Part shown: positions 48,247 to 57,524 of the stretch, in pieces | Layout of the letters: every line of letters starts with the position of its first letter | Position numbering within the stretch: position 1 is the first letter of the stretch | Source: Proteobacteria bacterium SG_bin9 | GTDB taxonomy: Bacteria; Pseudomonadota; Alphaproteobacteria; Rhizobiales; Xanthobacteraceae | NCBI GenBank assembly: GCA_002083525.1 | Contig: LWDM01000074.1 | Location: 203,168-267,167 of the forward strand | Reading direction: 5' to 3' | Length of the DNA: 64,000 bases | Program-made: the position numbers and the translations under genes | Notes under the pieces: model-generated | Databases searched by the model: none | What the model was told of the DNA's origin: nothing | Seen by the model: the letters and a program-made list of their open reading frames with translations, nothing else

Positions 48247-49784
48247 GCCCGTCCCCGTATGTCCGGCCGGATGGCGTGGCCGGAACCATAGCCCGCCAGC
48301 CAATCATCGATTGTGGCCATTTCCGCGGCGGACAGCCGCAGTCCAAGCTTCGATCGCCGCCACACCACGTCCTCGGCCGTCACCGCCCATTCCTGCGCAA
48401 CGAGGTATTTCAACTCGGCCTCGGTCAGCGTCGCGCCGAACCATTGGCCGAGATCGGATGCGGATTTGGCAAGTCCGAGAATTCGCCGCGCGCGCGTGCC
48501 GTAGGCGTGGGCGAGACGACTTGCGTGGCCGTGATCGAGGAAAGGATAGTCGCGCAGCAGTTCATTGGTCAGCGCGGGCAGTGCGGCAATGTCGAGATCG
48601 CCCCCGGGCAAGGGCGAGCCGGCCGTCCAGCCTTCCTCGGCCTTCTTGCCGTTCAGATAAGACTCCAGCCGTTCGATCGCCTCCTCGGAAAGACGGCGAT
48701 AGGTCGTGATCTTGCCGCCGAAGATCGAGAGCATCGGCGCGCCGCCGGATGTGTCGAGCTCAAACACATAGTCGCGCGTGGCGGCCTTCGCTTCACTGAC
48801 GCCGTCGTCGTAAAGCGGCCGCACGCCGGCATAGGTCCAGACCACGTCTTTCGGGGTGATCGGCTTGGCGAGATATTCGCTTGCGGACGCGCAGAGATAC
48901 TCGATTTCCGCATCGGAAATTTTGACCCGCGCGGGATCGCCTTCGTAGTCCTGATCGGTCGTGCCGATCAGCGTGAAATCGTCCTGGAAGGGGATGGCGA
49001 AAACGACGCGGCCGTCGGCATTCTGGAAGGTGTAAGCGCGATCGTGCGCGAACAGGCGCGGCACGACGATATGCGATCCCTTCACCAGTCGCACCTTCGC
49101 GCGTGCGTTGGCGCCGGTGCCGCGTGCAAGTACATCCTCGACCCAAGGGCCCGCAGCATTGATGAGGGCGCGCGCCGTGATGGTCTCCCGTGCGTGCGTC
49201 AGCGTGTTCTCGACGACAATCTGCCAAATCCCGTTCGCCTGCGTCGCTTCGATGGCGCGCGTGCGCGTGCGGATCACCGCGCCACGCTCGACGGCGTCGC
49301 GTGCGTTGAGCACGACCAGACGCGCATCATCGACAAAGCAGTCGGAATACTCGAAGCCCTTGGTGAAACGGCCGGGCGCGAGCGGCAGCCCGGTTTCGTC
49401 GCGTGTCAGATTGAGCGAGCGCGTCGGCGGCAGCAGCTTTCGTCCGCCGAGATAGTCGTAAAGGAACAGGCCCAGCCGCAGCAGCCAGCCCGGACGCAGC
49501 CCGTTGTGGTGGGGAAGGACGAACCTGAGCGGCCGGATAATGTGAGGCGCGATCTGCCAGAGCACCTCGCGCTCGATCAGCGCTTCGCGGACCAGGCGGA
49601 ACTCGTAGTATTCGAGATAACGCAATCCGCCGTGGATCAGTTTCGACGACCAGGACGACGTCCCGCTGGCCAAGTCGTTCATTTCACATAGAAAAACCGA
49701 ATTTCCCCGGCCGGCCGCGTCGCGGGCGATGCCGCAGCCGTTGATCCCGCCGCCAATAATGGCCAGGTCGAAAATCTGCTCCAA
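48243..49784 (-). CDS. glpD: Glycerol-3-phosphate dehydrogenase (FAD, respiratory)
   Basis: Oxidises glycerol-3-phosphate to dihydroxyacetone phosphate at the inner membrane, passing electrons to quinone. The 513-residue product begins with the FAD dinucleotide motif DLAIIGGGINGCGIARDAAG, then SSKLIHGGLRYLE, the family signature GGKITTYRRLSEEA and the C-terminal DAO domain. It starts at a TTG (49784); no ATG is available upstream in frame. No glpK (glycerol kinase) lies in the window, so kinase activity must come from elsewhere. Confidence 0.94.
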   Translation of the reverse strand: MEQIFDLAIIGGGINGCGIARDAAGRGNSVFLCEMNDLASGTSSWSSKLIHGGLRYLEYYEFRLVREALIEREVLWQIAPHIIRPLRFVLPHHNGLRPGWLLRLGLFLYDYLGGRKLLPPTRSLNLTRDETGLPLAPGRFTKGFEYSDCFVDDARLVVLNARDAVERGAVIRTRTRAIEATQANGIWQIVVENTLTHARETITARALINAAGPWVEDVLARGTGANARAKVRLVKGSHIVVPRLFAHDRAYTFQNADGRVVFAIPFQDDFTLIGTTDQDYEGDPARVKISDAEIEYLCASASEYLAKPITPKDVVWTYAGVRPLYDDGVSEAKAATRDYVFELDTSGGAPMLSIFGGKITTYRRLSEEAIERLESYLNGKKAEEGWTAGSPLPGGDLDIAALPALTNELLRDYPFLDHGHASRLAHAYGTRARRILGLAKSASDLGQWFGATLTEAELKYLVAQEWAVTAEDVVWRRSKLGLRLSAAEMATIDDWLAGYGSGHAIRPDIRGRA

Positions 49785-49805
49785 GGCGCTTCCCCGGCGC
49801 TGCCG

Positions 49806-49863
49806 TTTTCGATTTCGGCGTTTTGCTTTCGTATTGGGCGCGAATTACACCTCAAAACGAAAG
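49806..49863. promoter_or_regulatory. Candidate GlpR operator between glpR and glpD
   Basis: An imperfect inverted repeat CTTTCGTATTG (49826-49836) / CAAAACGAAAG (49853-49863), 10 of 11 positions matching, plus a direct-repeat-like TTTTCGATTTCG (49806-49817), lies 22-80 bases before the glpD start. DeoR-type GlpR proteins bind TTTCG/CGAAA-containing repeats. The position suits a glycerol-3-phosphate-responsive block of glpD to glpV. Confidence 0.45.
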
Positions 49864-49879
49864 TTATCGCAACCGGCTT

Positions 49880-50704
49880 TTACGCGTTGGGGACAGTTGT
49901 TGGAGCGCTCACGGCGTCGGTCTCCGAGGTCTGCGTCAGCGCCTTTATCACCTCGATGCCGTGTCCTTCGCAGATCGCCTGCATGGCAGCTGGAATGGAG
50001 CCGTCGGTGACGAGCACCTGAACCTGACTGAGGTGTCCGATCCGCACCGGCGCGCCGCGATGAAACTTGGTGCTGTCGGTGACAAGGATGACTTTGCGGG
50101 CGTTGGCCAGAATGGCCTGCGCCGCTTGCACCTCGCGATAATCGAAGTCGAGCAGGGCGCCGGTCTCGTCGATCGCCGACACGCCGATGATGGCGTAGTC
50201 GACTTTGAACTCGGTGATCATGTTGATCGCTGAAAGACCGACCACCGCGCCGTCGCCACGCCGCACGTTGCCGCCGGCGACAATTACCTCGATCCGCGGA
50301 TAGCGATAGAGCTGCATCGCCACATTCAGATTGTTGGTGATGACCAGCAGGTCTTCGTGCGCAGTCAGCGCGTTCGCCACCTCTTCGGTGGTGGTGCCGA
50401 TGTTGATGAAGAGCGAGGAGCCGTTCGGGATCAGCGCGGCGGCGGCTGCGCCGATCGCACGCTTTTCTTCCATGGCGACAAAACGGCGAGCCTCGTAGGC
50501 GAGATTCTCCACGCCGGAGGCGACGATGGCGCCGCCGTGGACGCGGGTCATGACCCGCTGATCGCAGAGATCGTTCAAATCTTTGCGAATGGTCTGCGCT
50601 GAGACCTCGAAGCGGCGGACCAGATCCTCGACGGTGACCCGTCCGGACACACGCGCGATATTCAGAATCTCGTTTTGACGGTTGGTGAGGGCCGCCACGG
50701 TCAT
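49880..50704 (-). CDS. glpR: DeoR-family repressor of glycerol genes
   Basis: A 274-residue DeoR-type regulator. The helix-turn-helix (about residues 19-57) reads VTVEDLVRRFEVSAQTIRKDLNDL, and the C-terminal sugar-phosphate-binding domain carries INIGTTTEEVA, TNNLNVA and GAVVGLSA, typical for ligand-phosphate binding (glycerol-3-phosphate in GlpR). ATG at 50704, preceded by GGAG. First gene of the glp set; the 95-base gap to glpD holds the putative operator. Confidence 0.9.
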   Translation of the reverse strand: MTVAALTNRQNEILNIARVSGRVTVEDLVRRFEVSAQTIRKDLNDLCDQRVMTRVHGGAIVASGVENLAYEARRFVAMEEKRAIGAAAAALIPNGSSLFINIGTTTEEVANALTAHEDLLVITNNLNVAMQLYRYPRIEVIVAGGNVRRGDGAVVGLSAINMITEFKVDYAIIGVSAIDETGALLDFDYREVQAAQAILANARKVILVTDSTKFHRGAPVRIGHLSQVQVLVTDGSIPAAMQAICEGHGIEVIKALTQTSETDAVSAPTTVPNA

Positions 50705-50850
50705 GGCTCCTTGAACGACAGGCCGCCAATCATGGTGATAAGGTTTGACCTGCGGGTCAATGCCGGTCTCAAATCGCCCGCCAGACACTCAAGGCTCGAT
50801 TTCAGCAAAACCGGGCTTTGGTGGGTATCGAGCTAAGGTAAATCAAGAAA

Positions 50851-51741
50851 ATGATCATCGAGAGTCAAGGCGATGTCACCCGGGCCGTCGTCGATGCGAT
50901 GGCGCAAACCGCCAATCCGCGATTGAAGCAGATCATGGATGCGTTGGTGCGTCATGCGCATGCGTTTGCCGAAGAAGTTCATCTGTCAGAAGCGGAGTGG
51001 GACGTCGGCATCGATTTCCTGAACCGGATCGGCAAGGCGACCAACGACAAGCATAATGAAGGCGTGCTGTTTTCCGATGCGATCGGGTTCTCGACACTGG
51101 TGTGCCTGATGAATAACGGCCAGAGCGGCGCGACCGAGACCGCGGCGGCCTTGCTCGGGCCATTCTGGCGGATGCATTCGCCGCGCATGGAGAATGGCGG
51201 TTCGATCGTGCGCTCGCCTACACCGGGGCCGCAGCTGTTCGCCCGCTGCCGGATTGTCGATCCGAAGCAGCAGCCGATCGCAGGCGTCGAGGTGGACGTG
51301 TGGCAATCCTCGCCGGCCGGCCTTTATGAAAATCAGGACGCCACGCAGGCCGACATGAATCTGCGCGGCAAGTTCACGACCGATGCAGATGGCCGCTTCT
51401 GGTTCCGCTCGGTCAAACCCGGGCCTTATCCTGTACCGGTAGATGGGCCTGTCGGCGACATGCTGCGCGCGCAGAACCGGCACCCGTACCGGCCGGCGCA
51501 CCTGCATTTCCTCTGCTTCAAGCCGGGCTTCAAAACACTGATCACCCAGGTGTTCGTCGATGAGGACAAGTATCTCGAGACGGATGTGGTGTTCGGCGTG
51601 ACGCGCGCGCTGGTTGGTGACTTTGCGCCCGGCAAAGGCCCGCCGCCGTGGGGTGACGCGAGTGGCGAATGGACGGGACTAAATTACACGCTCATGATGG
51701 AGCCCGGCGAAGCTCAACTGCCGCAACCGCCCATCAAGTGA
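50851..51741 (+). CDS. Intradiol ring-cleavage dioxygenase (hydroxyquinol/catechol 1,2-dioxygenase-like)
   Basis: A 296-residue non-haem Fe(III) enzyme opening aromatic diols between the hydroxyls. Ligands Y159 (GLYENQD), Y193 (GPYPVPVDGPVG), H217 and H219 (RPAHLHF) are all present, and the first 100 residues are the helical dimerisation domain. Hydroxyquinol 1,2-dioxygenase fits best by eye; catechol 1,2-dioxygenase is the alternative. Maleylacetate reductase, the usual next enzyme, is not in the cluster. Divergent from glpR; 13 bases before the oxidoreductase gene. Confidence 0.9.
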   Translation: MIIESQGDVTRAVVDAMAQTANPRLKQIMDALVRHAHAFAEEVHLSEAEWDVGIDFLNRIGKATNDKHNEGVLFSDAIGFSTLVCLMNNGQSGATETAAALLGPFWRMHSPRMENGGSIVRSPTPGPQLFARCRIVDPKQQPIAGVEVDVWQSSPAGLYENQDATQADMNLRGKFTTDADGRFWFRSVKPGPYPVPVDGPVGDMLRAQNRHPYRPAHLHFLCFKPGFKTLITQVFVDEDKYLETDVVFGVTRALVGDFAPGKGPPPWGDASGEWTGLNYTLMMEPGEAQLPQPPIK

Positions 51742-51753
51742 CCGGACACAAGA

Positions 51754-52776
51754 ATGACGATCACCGCTCAATCGAAAACGACAGCATCCACTTTCACGAG
51801 CCAGAGCCTCCGGCTCGATGCCAAGGCCGTTGATGCCGAAGCGATCGAACTCAAGCGCAGTTCACAGACCATCCAGCGCGGCGGCTCGGGTGACGTCGTC
51901 GTCGAAATCAAGGCTGCGGCGGTGAATCCGTCCGATGTGAAAGCCGCGATCGGCATGATGCCTTACGCCGTCTTTCCGCGCACGCCGGGACGCGATTTTG
52001 CCGGTGTCGTCGTCGATGGTCCTTCGCAGCTTCTCGGCCGTGAGGTGTTCGGATCGTCGGGCGATCTCGGTATCCGCCGCGATGGTACTCACGCCTCGCA
52101 CCTCGTGGTCGAGGCGGACGCAGTTGTGCCGAAGCCGGCACGCGTCAGCATGGAGGAGGCGGCCGGCATCGGTGTGCCGTTCGTCACCGCAATGGAGGGC
52201 TTGCGCCGGGCCGGCATGCCGAAGAGCGGCGAGACCGTGCTGATCCTCGGGCTCAACGGCAAGGTGGGACAGGCGGCGGCGCAGATCGCGCGCTGGAAGG
52301 GCGCGCGCGTGATCGGCGCGATGCGCAAGCTGACCGATGAACATCGCGGCTTCGCAGATGACGTGATCGATTCAGGCAAGGACGACGTGGCGGCGCGTGT
52401 TCGCGAACTCACAAACGGACGCGGTGCGGATGTGGTCTTCAATACGGTCGGCGAGCCGTATTACGAAGCGGGTCAGAAATCGCTGGCGGTACTGGGCCGC
52501 ATGATTTTCATCGCCGCCTTCAAGCAGACCGTGCCGTTCGACATTTTTGCGTTCTATCGCGGCCGTCACACCTATGTGGGGATCGATACGCTGGCGCTGT
52601 CGTCCATCGCGACGGCGGATGTCCTGCGCGATATGACCGAGGGCTTTGAGAGCGGGTTCCTGAAACCATTCCCAATTCTACCGACGGCGATCTATCCGCT
52701 GGCGCGCGCGCATGAAGCCTACGTTCGTGTATTGGGATCCTCGCCCGACCGGCTGGTCCTTGCGCCGTCGAAATAG
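51754..52776 (+). CDS. Quinone oxidoreductase-like MDR-family dehydrogenase
   Basis: A 340-residue medium-chain dehydrogenase/reductase without the zinc-ligand pattern of true alcohol dehydrogenases, so of the NADPH:quinone-oxidoreductase or enoyl-reductase sort. GroES-like domain at about residues 30-140 (AAVNPSDVKAAIG, PRTPGRDFAG), Rossmann domain at about 150-280 with LGLNGKVGQAAAQIA. It probably acts on the same aromatic pathway as the dioxygenase, but the step is not known. Confidence 0.85.
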   Translation: MTITAQSKTTASTFTSQSLRLDAKAVDAEAIELKRSSQTIQRGGSGDVVVEIKAAAVNPSDVKAAIGMMPYAVFPRTPGRDFAGVVVDGPSQLLGREVFGSSGDLGIRRDGTHASHLVVEADAVVPKPARVSMEEAAGIGVPFVTAMEGLRRAGMPKSGETVLILGLNGKVGQAAAQIARWKGARVIGAMRKLTDEHRGFADDVIDSGKDDVAARVRELTNGRGADVVFNTVGEPYYEAGQKSLAVLGRMIFIAAFKQTVPFDIFAFYRGRHTYVGIDTLALSSIATADVLRDMTEGFESGFLKPFPILPTAIYPLARAHEAYVRVLGSSPDRLVLAPSK

Positions 52777-52830
52777 CCGTTTGCCTTTGCGTGACTGACT
52801 GCACAACAAGAAAACAGGGAGAACGCTAAG

Positions 52831-53787
52831 ATGAATCGCCGGGAGTTCTTTCACGCTGGAGCCGCTGCGGTGTTGGCGACGGGATTGCCGCATACCGCAA
52901 GCGCCCAAGCCTTTCCCAACCGCGGTGTCACCATTGCCGTTCCTTTTTCTGGCGGCAGCATGACCGATATTCTCGCCCGCACCATCGCCCAGAAACTCGG
53001 CGCGAAGTGGGGGCAGACCGTCATCGTTGAGAACCGGCCGGGGATCGGCGGCACGGCGGGGATCGCCAAGTCGCCGCCGGACGGCTACACGCTGATGCTG
53101 ACATCGAACGGTCACACAGTCATCAAGGCGGTCAATCCGGGCGTGACGTTCGATCCGATTGCCGACTTCGTTGCCGTGACGAAGGTTGCGACCACGCCGT
53201 CGATCATGATCGTGCCGAAGAATTCGCCGGCCAAGACCTTGCGCGAATTCGCCGATCTCGCAAAAGCCTCCGCGAATGGCATCAACTTCGCGTCCGCCGG
53301 GCGCGGCAGTGCGACGGGCATTGCTGCGGAATTGCTGCGCAGCATTGTCGGGGCGAGGATGAGTATGGTGGCGTTTCGCGGCCTGCCGGAGTCGAACACG
53401 GCTGTGTTGCGCGGTGACGCGGCGTTCGGCTTCACCTTCTTCAGCGTCGGCGGCGATCTGATCCAGAACGGCGATCTGCGGGCGCTTGCGGTCACCGGCG
53501 ACGCGCGGATGCCGTTGCTGCCGGATGTGCCGACCTTCAAGGAGGCCGGCTTCCCGCAATTCGACTATGACGCTTGGTTCGGCATCCTTGCGCCGGCGGG
53601 AACGCCGAAGGCCGTTGTCGAAAAAGTGGACGCGGACGTGGCCGATGCGCTGGCGGACAGCGAACTGCGCAAGCGCTTCGAACCGCAAGCCGTCACCCTG
53701 ACATCGTCGACGCCGCGCGCTTTCGACGAACAAATGCAGGCGGATGCCAAGCGTTACAGCGAGCTGATCGCGGCCAACCCGGGCTAG
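52831..53787 (+). CDS. Bug-family (TctC-like) tripartite tricarboxylate binding protein
   Basis: A 318-residue periplasmic binding protein. Signal peptide with a twin-arginine-like start (NRREFFHAGAAAVLATG, cut near residue 25). The mature part has the Bug landmarks AFPNRGVTIAVPFSGGSMTDILAR, IVENRPGIGGTAGI and the VPTFKEAGFP segment. No TctA or TctB membrane genes are nearby, so it is an orphan binding protein, as is common in Bug families; it may work with a shared carrier or as a sensor. 54 bases after the oxidoreductase gene. Confidence 0.9.
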   Translation: MNRREFFHAGAAAVLATGLPHTASAQAFPNRGVTIAVPFSGGSMTDILARTIAQKLGAKWGQTVIVENRPGIGGTAGIAKSPPDGYTLMLTSNGHTVIKAVNPGVTFDPIADFVAVTKVATTPSIMIVPKNSPAKTLREFADLAKASANGINFASAGRGSATGIAAELLRSIVGARMSMVAFRGLPESNTAVLRGDAAFGFTFFSVGGDLIQNGDLRALAVTGDARMPLLPDVPTFKEAGFPQFDYDAWFGILAPAGTPKAVVEKVDADVADALADSELRKRFEPQAVTLTSSTPRAFDEQMQADAKRYSELIAANPG

Positions 53788-53790
53788 CCG

Positions 53791-54210
53791 TCAGCGCTCC
53801 GGCATGCCGCGGATCTTGCGGCATGGGGTGGCGCTCGTCGACGACAGCATGACGGTTTGCGACACAGATTTGATTCGCTTCTGCTCGGCGCGGTTGATGA
53901 AGCGCAGCGTGGCGCTCGGGAACCGCTGGCAGAACTCGGAGAGAGTGGTGGCGGTCGCGGCAATGTCATCGCGTTTCGGAACGACCGCGATTCCGCCGTC
54001 GCGCAGGATGTAGGCATCCTTGATGTTGTAGAAGTCGGCCGTCGCGGTGCAGATCTGGAACAGGCTTTTATAGGATTGCGGGGTTTGCGGCAGATCGCTG
54101 TCGAGGCCGCTGAGAATGTACTCGCGGCTTTCGATACAGCCGCGCTCGGATGCCACAGCCGGAGATGAGGCTGCGCCAGCAACAACCAGTGCCGCAATCA
54201 ACGGCCTCAT
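53791..54210 (-). CDS. Secreted hypothetical protein at end of exopolysaccharide operon
   Basis: A 139-residue protein from the ATG at 54210, which overlaps the glycosyltransferase stop (ATGA). A signal peptide of about 20 residues (MRPLIAALVVAGAASSPAVA) precedes a mature domain with four cysteines (RGCIES, QICTAT, EFCQRF, TPCRKI). No family recognised. The overlap makes it part of the polysaccharide operon; a periplasmic role there is possible. Confidence 0.65.
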   Translation of the reverse strand: MRPLIAALVVAGAASSPAVASERGCIESREYILSGLDSDLPQTPQSYKSLFQICTATADFYNIKDAYILRDGGIAVVPKRDDIAATATTLSEFCQRFPSATLRFINRAEQKRIKSVSQTVMLSSTSATPCRKIRGMPER

Positions 54211-55355
54211 GGGAGGGCACCTTGCGGCAAAGCATAGGTGCGCGCGGCACAGCGAATCCACGATAACTCCCGCGCATGCGCCAGCGCGGCATCAGCAAAT
54301 CGCGCGCGCAGATCGGGATGCTCGATCAACTGCGCAATGGCGTTGGCGACGGCTGCGGTTGACGGCTCGACCAAGAGGCCGGTGCGGTCGGCGATGACGG
54401 CTTCCGCGACGCCGCCGACCCGGGTGGCGATGCTCGGAAGTCCGGCTGCGGCTGCTTCGAGGTAGACGAGGCCGAATCCCTCGACGCGGCCCGAGGCCAC
54501 ATCGAGACCGGTCATGCAGAAGATATCGGCGGCGCCGTAGAGATCGCGGATGGCGTTGTCCGGCACCGGCCCGAGCTTGCGCACGTCGTAGTCCGCGTCA
54601 TCGATGGCGCGCTCAAGCTCTGTGACATAATCCTCCTCGCCGTCCGGACCGATGATCAGCCAGGTGATCCGGCGGCGAAGCGGCGCGGGCAGCGACGCCA
54701 GCGCGGCCGCAGTGACGATGTGTCCCTTGCGGCGCGTGAGCCGCGCAACCGTGACGAGGACGATGTTGTCCATCGCGATGTCGTGCCGTTTCCGCACGGC
54801 CGACCGTTCCGCGGTGCGCTCGAACCAGTAACTCGAGACGCCGAGCGGAACCGCGTTGATCCGCTCAGGCGCGACCTGGAAGAAACGGCGAAACAGATCG
54901 CGCGTGAACTGGCTGTTGGCGACAATTTCGGTCGGACCGCCGAACACGTCGCAGGCGTTGATCGCAAGGCGCTTCAGAAACGTCTGCGTTTCGTAGATCT
55001 CGGTCCCGTGCAGAGTCATGATCACGCGCGACTCGGCGCGCCGCCGCGACAATGCAACAGGAATAAAGAACGGCCAGTCGGCGGCATGCACGATATCGTA
55101 GTGCTCGATGCCGACCGCCTTGCGCGCCAGATACACCTTGGCCGGCAGATCGCGCATGGAGTGGAGGCCGCCGCGGAAGCGGCGCATCCGGAACGCCAGG
55201 GAGCGATCGTTGGACGCGGTGTCCTGCGCGTAGTCGGGCGCAAACACCGTGATGTTGGCGCCGAGTGCCGCCGCCGCCAACGCAAGTTCGCGGGCATACG
55301 TGCCGATCCCGCCTTTGGCGGGCGCAAACTCGCTGGTCAGCATCAGAATGTTCAC
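54207..55355 (-). CDS. GT4-family glycosyltransferase
   Basis: A 382-residue GT-B fold enzyme. N-terminal acceptor domain begins NILMLTSEFAPAKGGIGTY, and the C-terminal domain carries VARLTRRKGH and the EX7E motif EGFGLVYLE. It starts at GTG (55355) inside the preceding glycosyltransferase's stop (GTGA). Adds a sugar to a lipid-linked exopolysaccharide repeat unit; donor unknown. Confidence 0.92.
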   Translation of the reverse strand: MNILMLTSEFAPAKGGIGTYARELALAAAALGANITVFAPDYAQDTASNDRSLAFRMRRFRGGLHSMRDLPAKVYLARKAVGIEHYDIVHAADWPFFIPVALSRRRAESRVIMTLHGTEIYETQTFLKRLAINACDVFGGPTEIVANSQFTRDLFRRFFQVAPERINAVPLGVSSYWFERTAERSAVRKRHDIAMDNIVLVTVARLTRRKGHIVTAAALASLPAPLRRRITWLIIGPDGEEDYVTELERAIDDADYDVRKLGPVPDNAIRDLYGAADIFCMTGLDVASGRVEGFGLVYLEAAAAGLPSIATRVGGVAEAVIADRTGLLVEPSTAAVANAIAQLIEHPDLRARFADAALAHARELSWIRCAARTYALPQGALP

Positions 55356-56644
55356 GCGGATGCGCTTTGAATAGCCGTTAGATTGGTCATGCCGCGCGCG
55401 TTCTGAATCTCTTTGTGCAGTTTGAAAACGCGGGCGAGTTGAGTGTTCGGTGTGAAGTCGTTGATGGACGATGCGACTTCCGCCGGATCGATGGCGCCGG
55501 CGTTAATCAGTTCGCGGGTGTCGAGCAGCCGTGACGCCAGCTGGTCTGCATCCTCATCCATGCTCTCGCTTCGCTGAACGAGAAAACCGCTCTGGCTGTC
55601 GTGAATCACCGCTTCCAGTTGCGGCAGGTGCATGGCGACGACGGGGCGGCCGACGGCGAGCGTTTCCAGCACGCAGCGCGGCATTCCCTCGAACTCCGAC
55701 GTCAGGATGCCGGCATGCATGTCGGCGAAAGTGGCCGCCATGCCGTGCGCATCCTTGAAGCCATGGCGCACCGTGATATCGGCGATCTCGGCGAACTCGC
55801 CGAAGCGTTCCGGATCGCTGGTGCCGATGTAGTGAAACTCCACCTGACCCGGCAGCTTTGCTTTCAGCCGCGCCATCGTCTTGAACATGAGCGGCGGCAC
55901 CTTGAACTCATCCAGCCGACCGGCAAAGGCGACCCGGAAAGGTTTAGTTCGCTCCGGGAATGGCTGGACCTCAAAGATATTGGTGTTCACCCACGTCCAC
56001 AGCGTATCGATCTTGTCGCGATACTCGGGGTAGGTCGCGCGGATGCGATCGGTGATATGCGGATTGACGCAGAGAAACTTCTCGCAGCGCGACACCGCAA
56101 AGCGTTCGCCGGTGTGATGTACGAATGCGTACTTCTTCAGCAGCGAATCCATCTTGAGTTTCGGCACGCCTTCGCCGTGCAGCATCTGCACGAAGGGGAC
56201 GCGGAGCAGCGAGGGGAGCCAGGAGAATTCGACGCGGCGCAGGTCGACCGAGCATTGCCGCGAACGGATTTCGCGGGCGATCAGCCGCAGATGACGAACG
56301 ACGGCGCCGAAGAATTGCCCCGTGAGCGAGCCGCGGATCGTCTTCGACGCCTCGCGGGCCTGCTCATCGGAATAGTGCAGGATCGGCATGAAATCGAAGT
56401 TGCGTCCCCGGAACGTCAAGCGGTGGATCGCACCGAGTTCGAGATCGCCGATCGAATCGACGCCGATGAACAGGATGTCCGTATCCACCGGATGAAAGGT
56501 AATGAAGTCGCGCAGATAGGTCTCAAGACCGCCGACCTTTCGGCCGCGCGGATCGAACGGGTGCAGAAGACAAATCTGATAGCGACTATCGCGGCCGCCG
56601 GCCGCGATGTGTGCGGGTGATGCTGTGGAAGTCAGTGTCGCCAT
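55352..56644 (-). CDS. GT4-family glycosyltransferase
   Basis: A 430-residue GT-B enzyme. PFDPRGRKVGGLETYLRDF near residues 31-49 is the donor-side start; AFAGRLDEFK and the EX7E segment EFEGMPRCVLE mark the C-terminal domain. The start ATG at 56644 lies within the end of the WecG/TagA-like gene (13-base overlap), so the two are coupled. Role: a further sugar of the repeat unit. Confidence 0.92.
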   Translation of the reverse strand: MATLTSTASPAHIAAGGRDSRYQICLLHPFDPRGRKVGGLETYLRDFITFHPVDTDILFIGVDSIGDLELGAIHRLTFRGRNFDFMPILHYSDEQAREASKTIRGSLTGQFFGAVVRHLRLIAREIRSRQCSVDLRRVEFSWLPSLLRVPFVQMLHGEGVPKLKMDSLLKKYAFVHHTGERFAVSRCEKFLCVNPHITDRIRATYPEYRDKIDTLWTWVNTNIFEVQPFPERTKPFRVAFAGRLDEFKVPPLMFKTMARLKAKLPGQVEFHYIGTSDPERFGEFAEIADITVRHGFKDAHGMAATFADMHAGILTSEFEGMPRCVLETLAVGRPVVAMHLPQLEAVIHDSQSGFLVQRSESMDEDADQLASRLLDTRELINAGAIDPAEVASSINDFTPNTQLARVFKLHKEIQNARGMTNLTAIQSASA

Positions 56645-57435
56645 CGATAGGTCCCCAGGTGAGCATGCAGGATTTGCGGAACGGTTTCCGCAATAAGGCT
56701 GGGCAGCACAGCAAGGCACTGCAGATATCGCGGGCCGAGCCGGCGCGGCTCTCGAAACGCGCGCCACGCCCATTCGAGTCCGACTTTCTGCGCCGCGAGC
56801 GGCGCGCGCTCTTGTGTTTCAGCCAGGAAGTCGAGCGCGGCGCCGAAGCAGAGCATGCCAACGCCCTGAACTTCGTCGCGGCAGCGAATCGCGAAGACCT
56901 CCTGGCGTGGTGCTCCTAGTGCCAGGATGCAGAGTCGTGCGCCCGAGGCGCGGATTTTCGCAATCGCCGTATCCGCGTCGGACGAGAGCGGATCGAAGGG
57001 CACGTCAGGAACATAGCTGCCGACGATTCGGAGCCCGTGGTGGCGCGCCAGCAGGCGGCGCCTGCTCTCGGCTAATGTTGTTTCATTGGCACCCATCAGA
57101 AAGACGGGAAGGTCGTGAAAGCTTGCGGCATCGCAAATCGGTGTCAGCATGTCGGAGCCGGTCGTGCGCTCGATCTCCATGCCGACCATTCGCCCGAGCA
57201 TGGCGATCGGCATTCCGTCGGCAGTCACAAACTCCGCGCTGCGATAGGCGTCGTAGAAGTCGCTGCGCGCACGCATCTGAACCACATGGCTGAGATTCAG
57301 TGTGAAGACCGCGAAGCTCTCTTTTCGGTAGCTCGCAGCAATCACCGCGTTCACAGCGTCCGTCATGGTCGGGAGATTGACGGAGATGCCGCCGACGGTG
57401 AGGTTGTTCTGCAAATCCTCCGATGTGGCGATCAT
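56632..57435 (-). CDS. WecG/TagA/CpsF-family glycosyltransferase
   Basis: A 267-residue GT26 member, a membrane-associated enzyme adding an N-acetylated or similar hexose to a polyprenyl-linked sugar. Motifs TADGMPIAMLGRMVG, FLMGANETTLAESRRRL and LALGAPRQEVF are those of the family. Start: ATG 57435, with GGGGGA six bases upstream. First gene of the minus-strand exopolysaccharide operon that runs to 53791. Confidence 0.92.
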   Translation of the reverse strand: MIATSEDLQNNLTVGGISVNLPTMTDAVNAVIAASYRKESFAVFTLNLSHVVQMRARSDFYDAYRSAEFVTADGMPIAMLGRMVGMEIERTTGSDMLTPICDAASFHDLPVFLMGANETTLAESRRRLLARHHGLRIVGSYVPDVPFDPLSSDADTAIAKIRASGARLCILALGAPRQEVFAIRCRDEVQGVGMLCFGAALDFLAETQERAPLAAQKVGLEWAWRAFREPRRLGPRYLQCLAVLPSLIAETVPQILHAHLGTYRWRH

Positions 57436-57510
57436 CCGGTTGTCCCCCAAAGTACGTCCAAGTCGCGTCGCGTCTAAGTCTCGTCACATCGAGTCGATGT
57501 CGCATCGAAC

Positions 57511-57524
57511 CGATGCATGCATCG
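57511..57524. promoter_or_regulatory. Palindrome in divergent WecG/xylanase promoter region
   Basis: CGATGCATGCATCG is a perfect 14-base palindrome in the 237-base gap (57436-57672) between the divergent WecG-like gene and the GH10 gene. The gap is also rich in short direct repeats of GTCGCGTC and CATCGA type. A shared operator is plausible but unproven. Confidence 0.3.
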
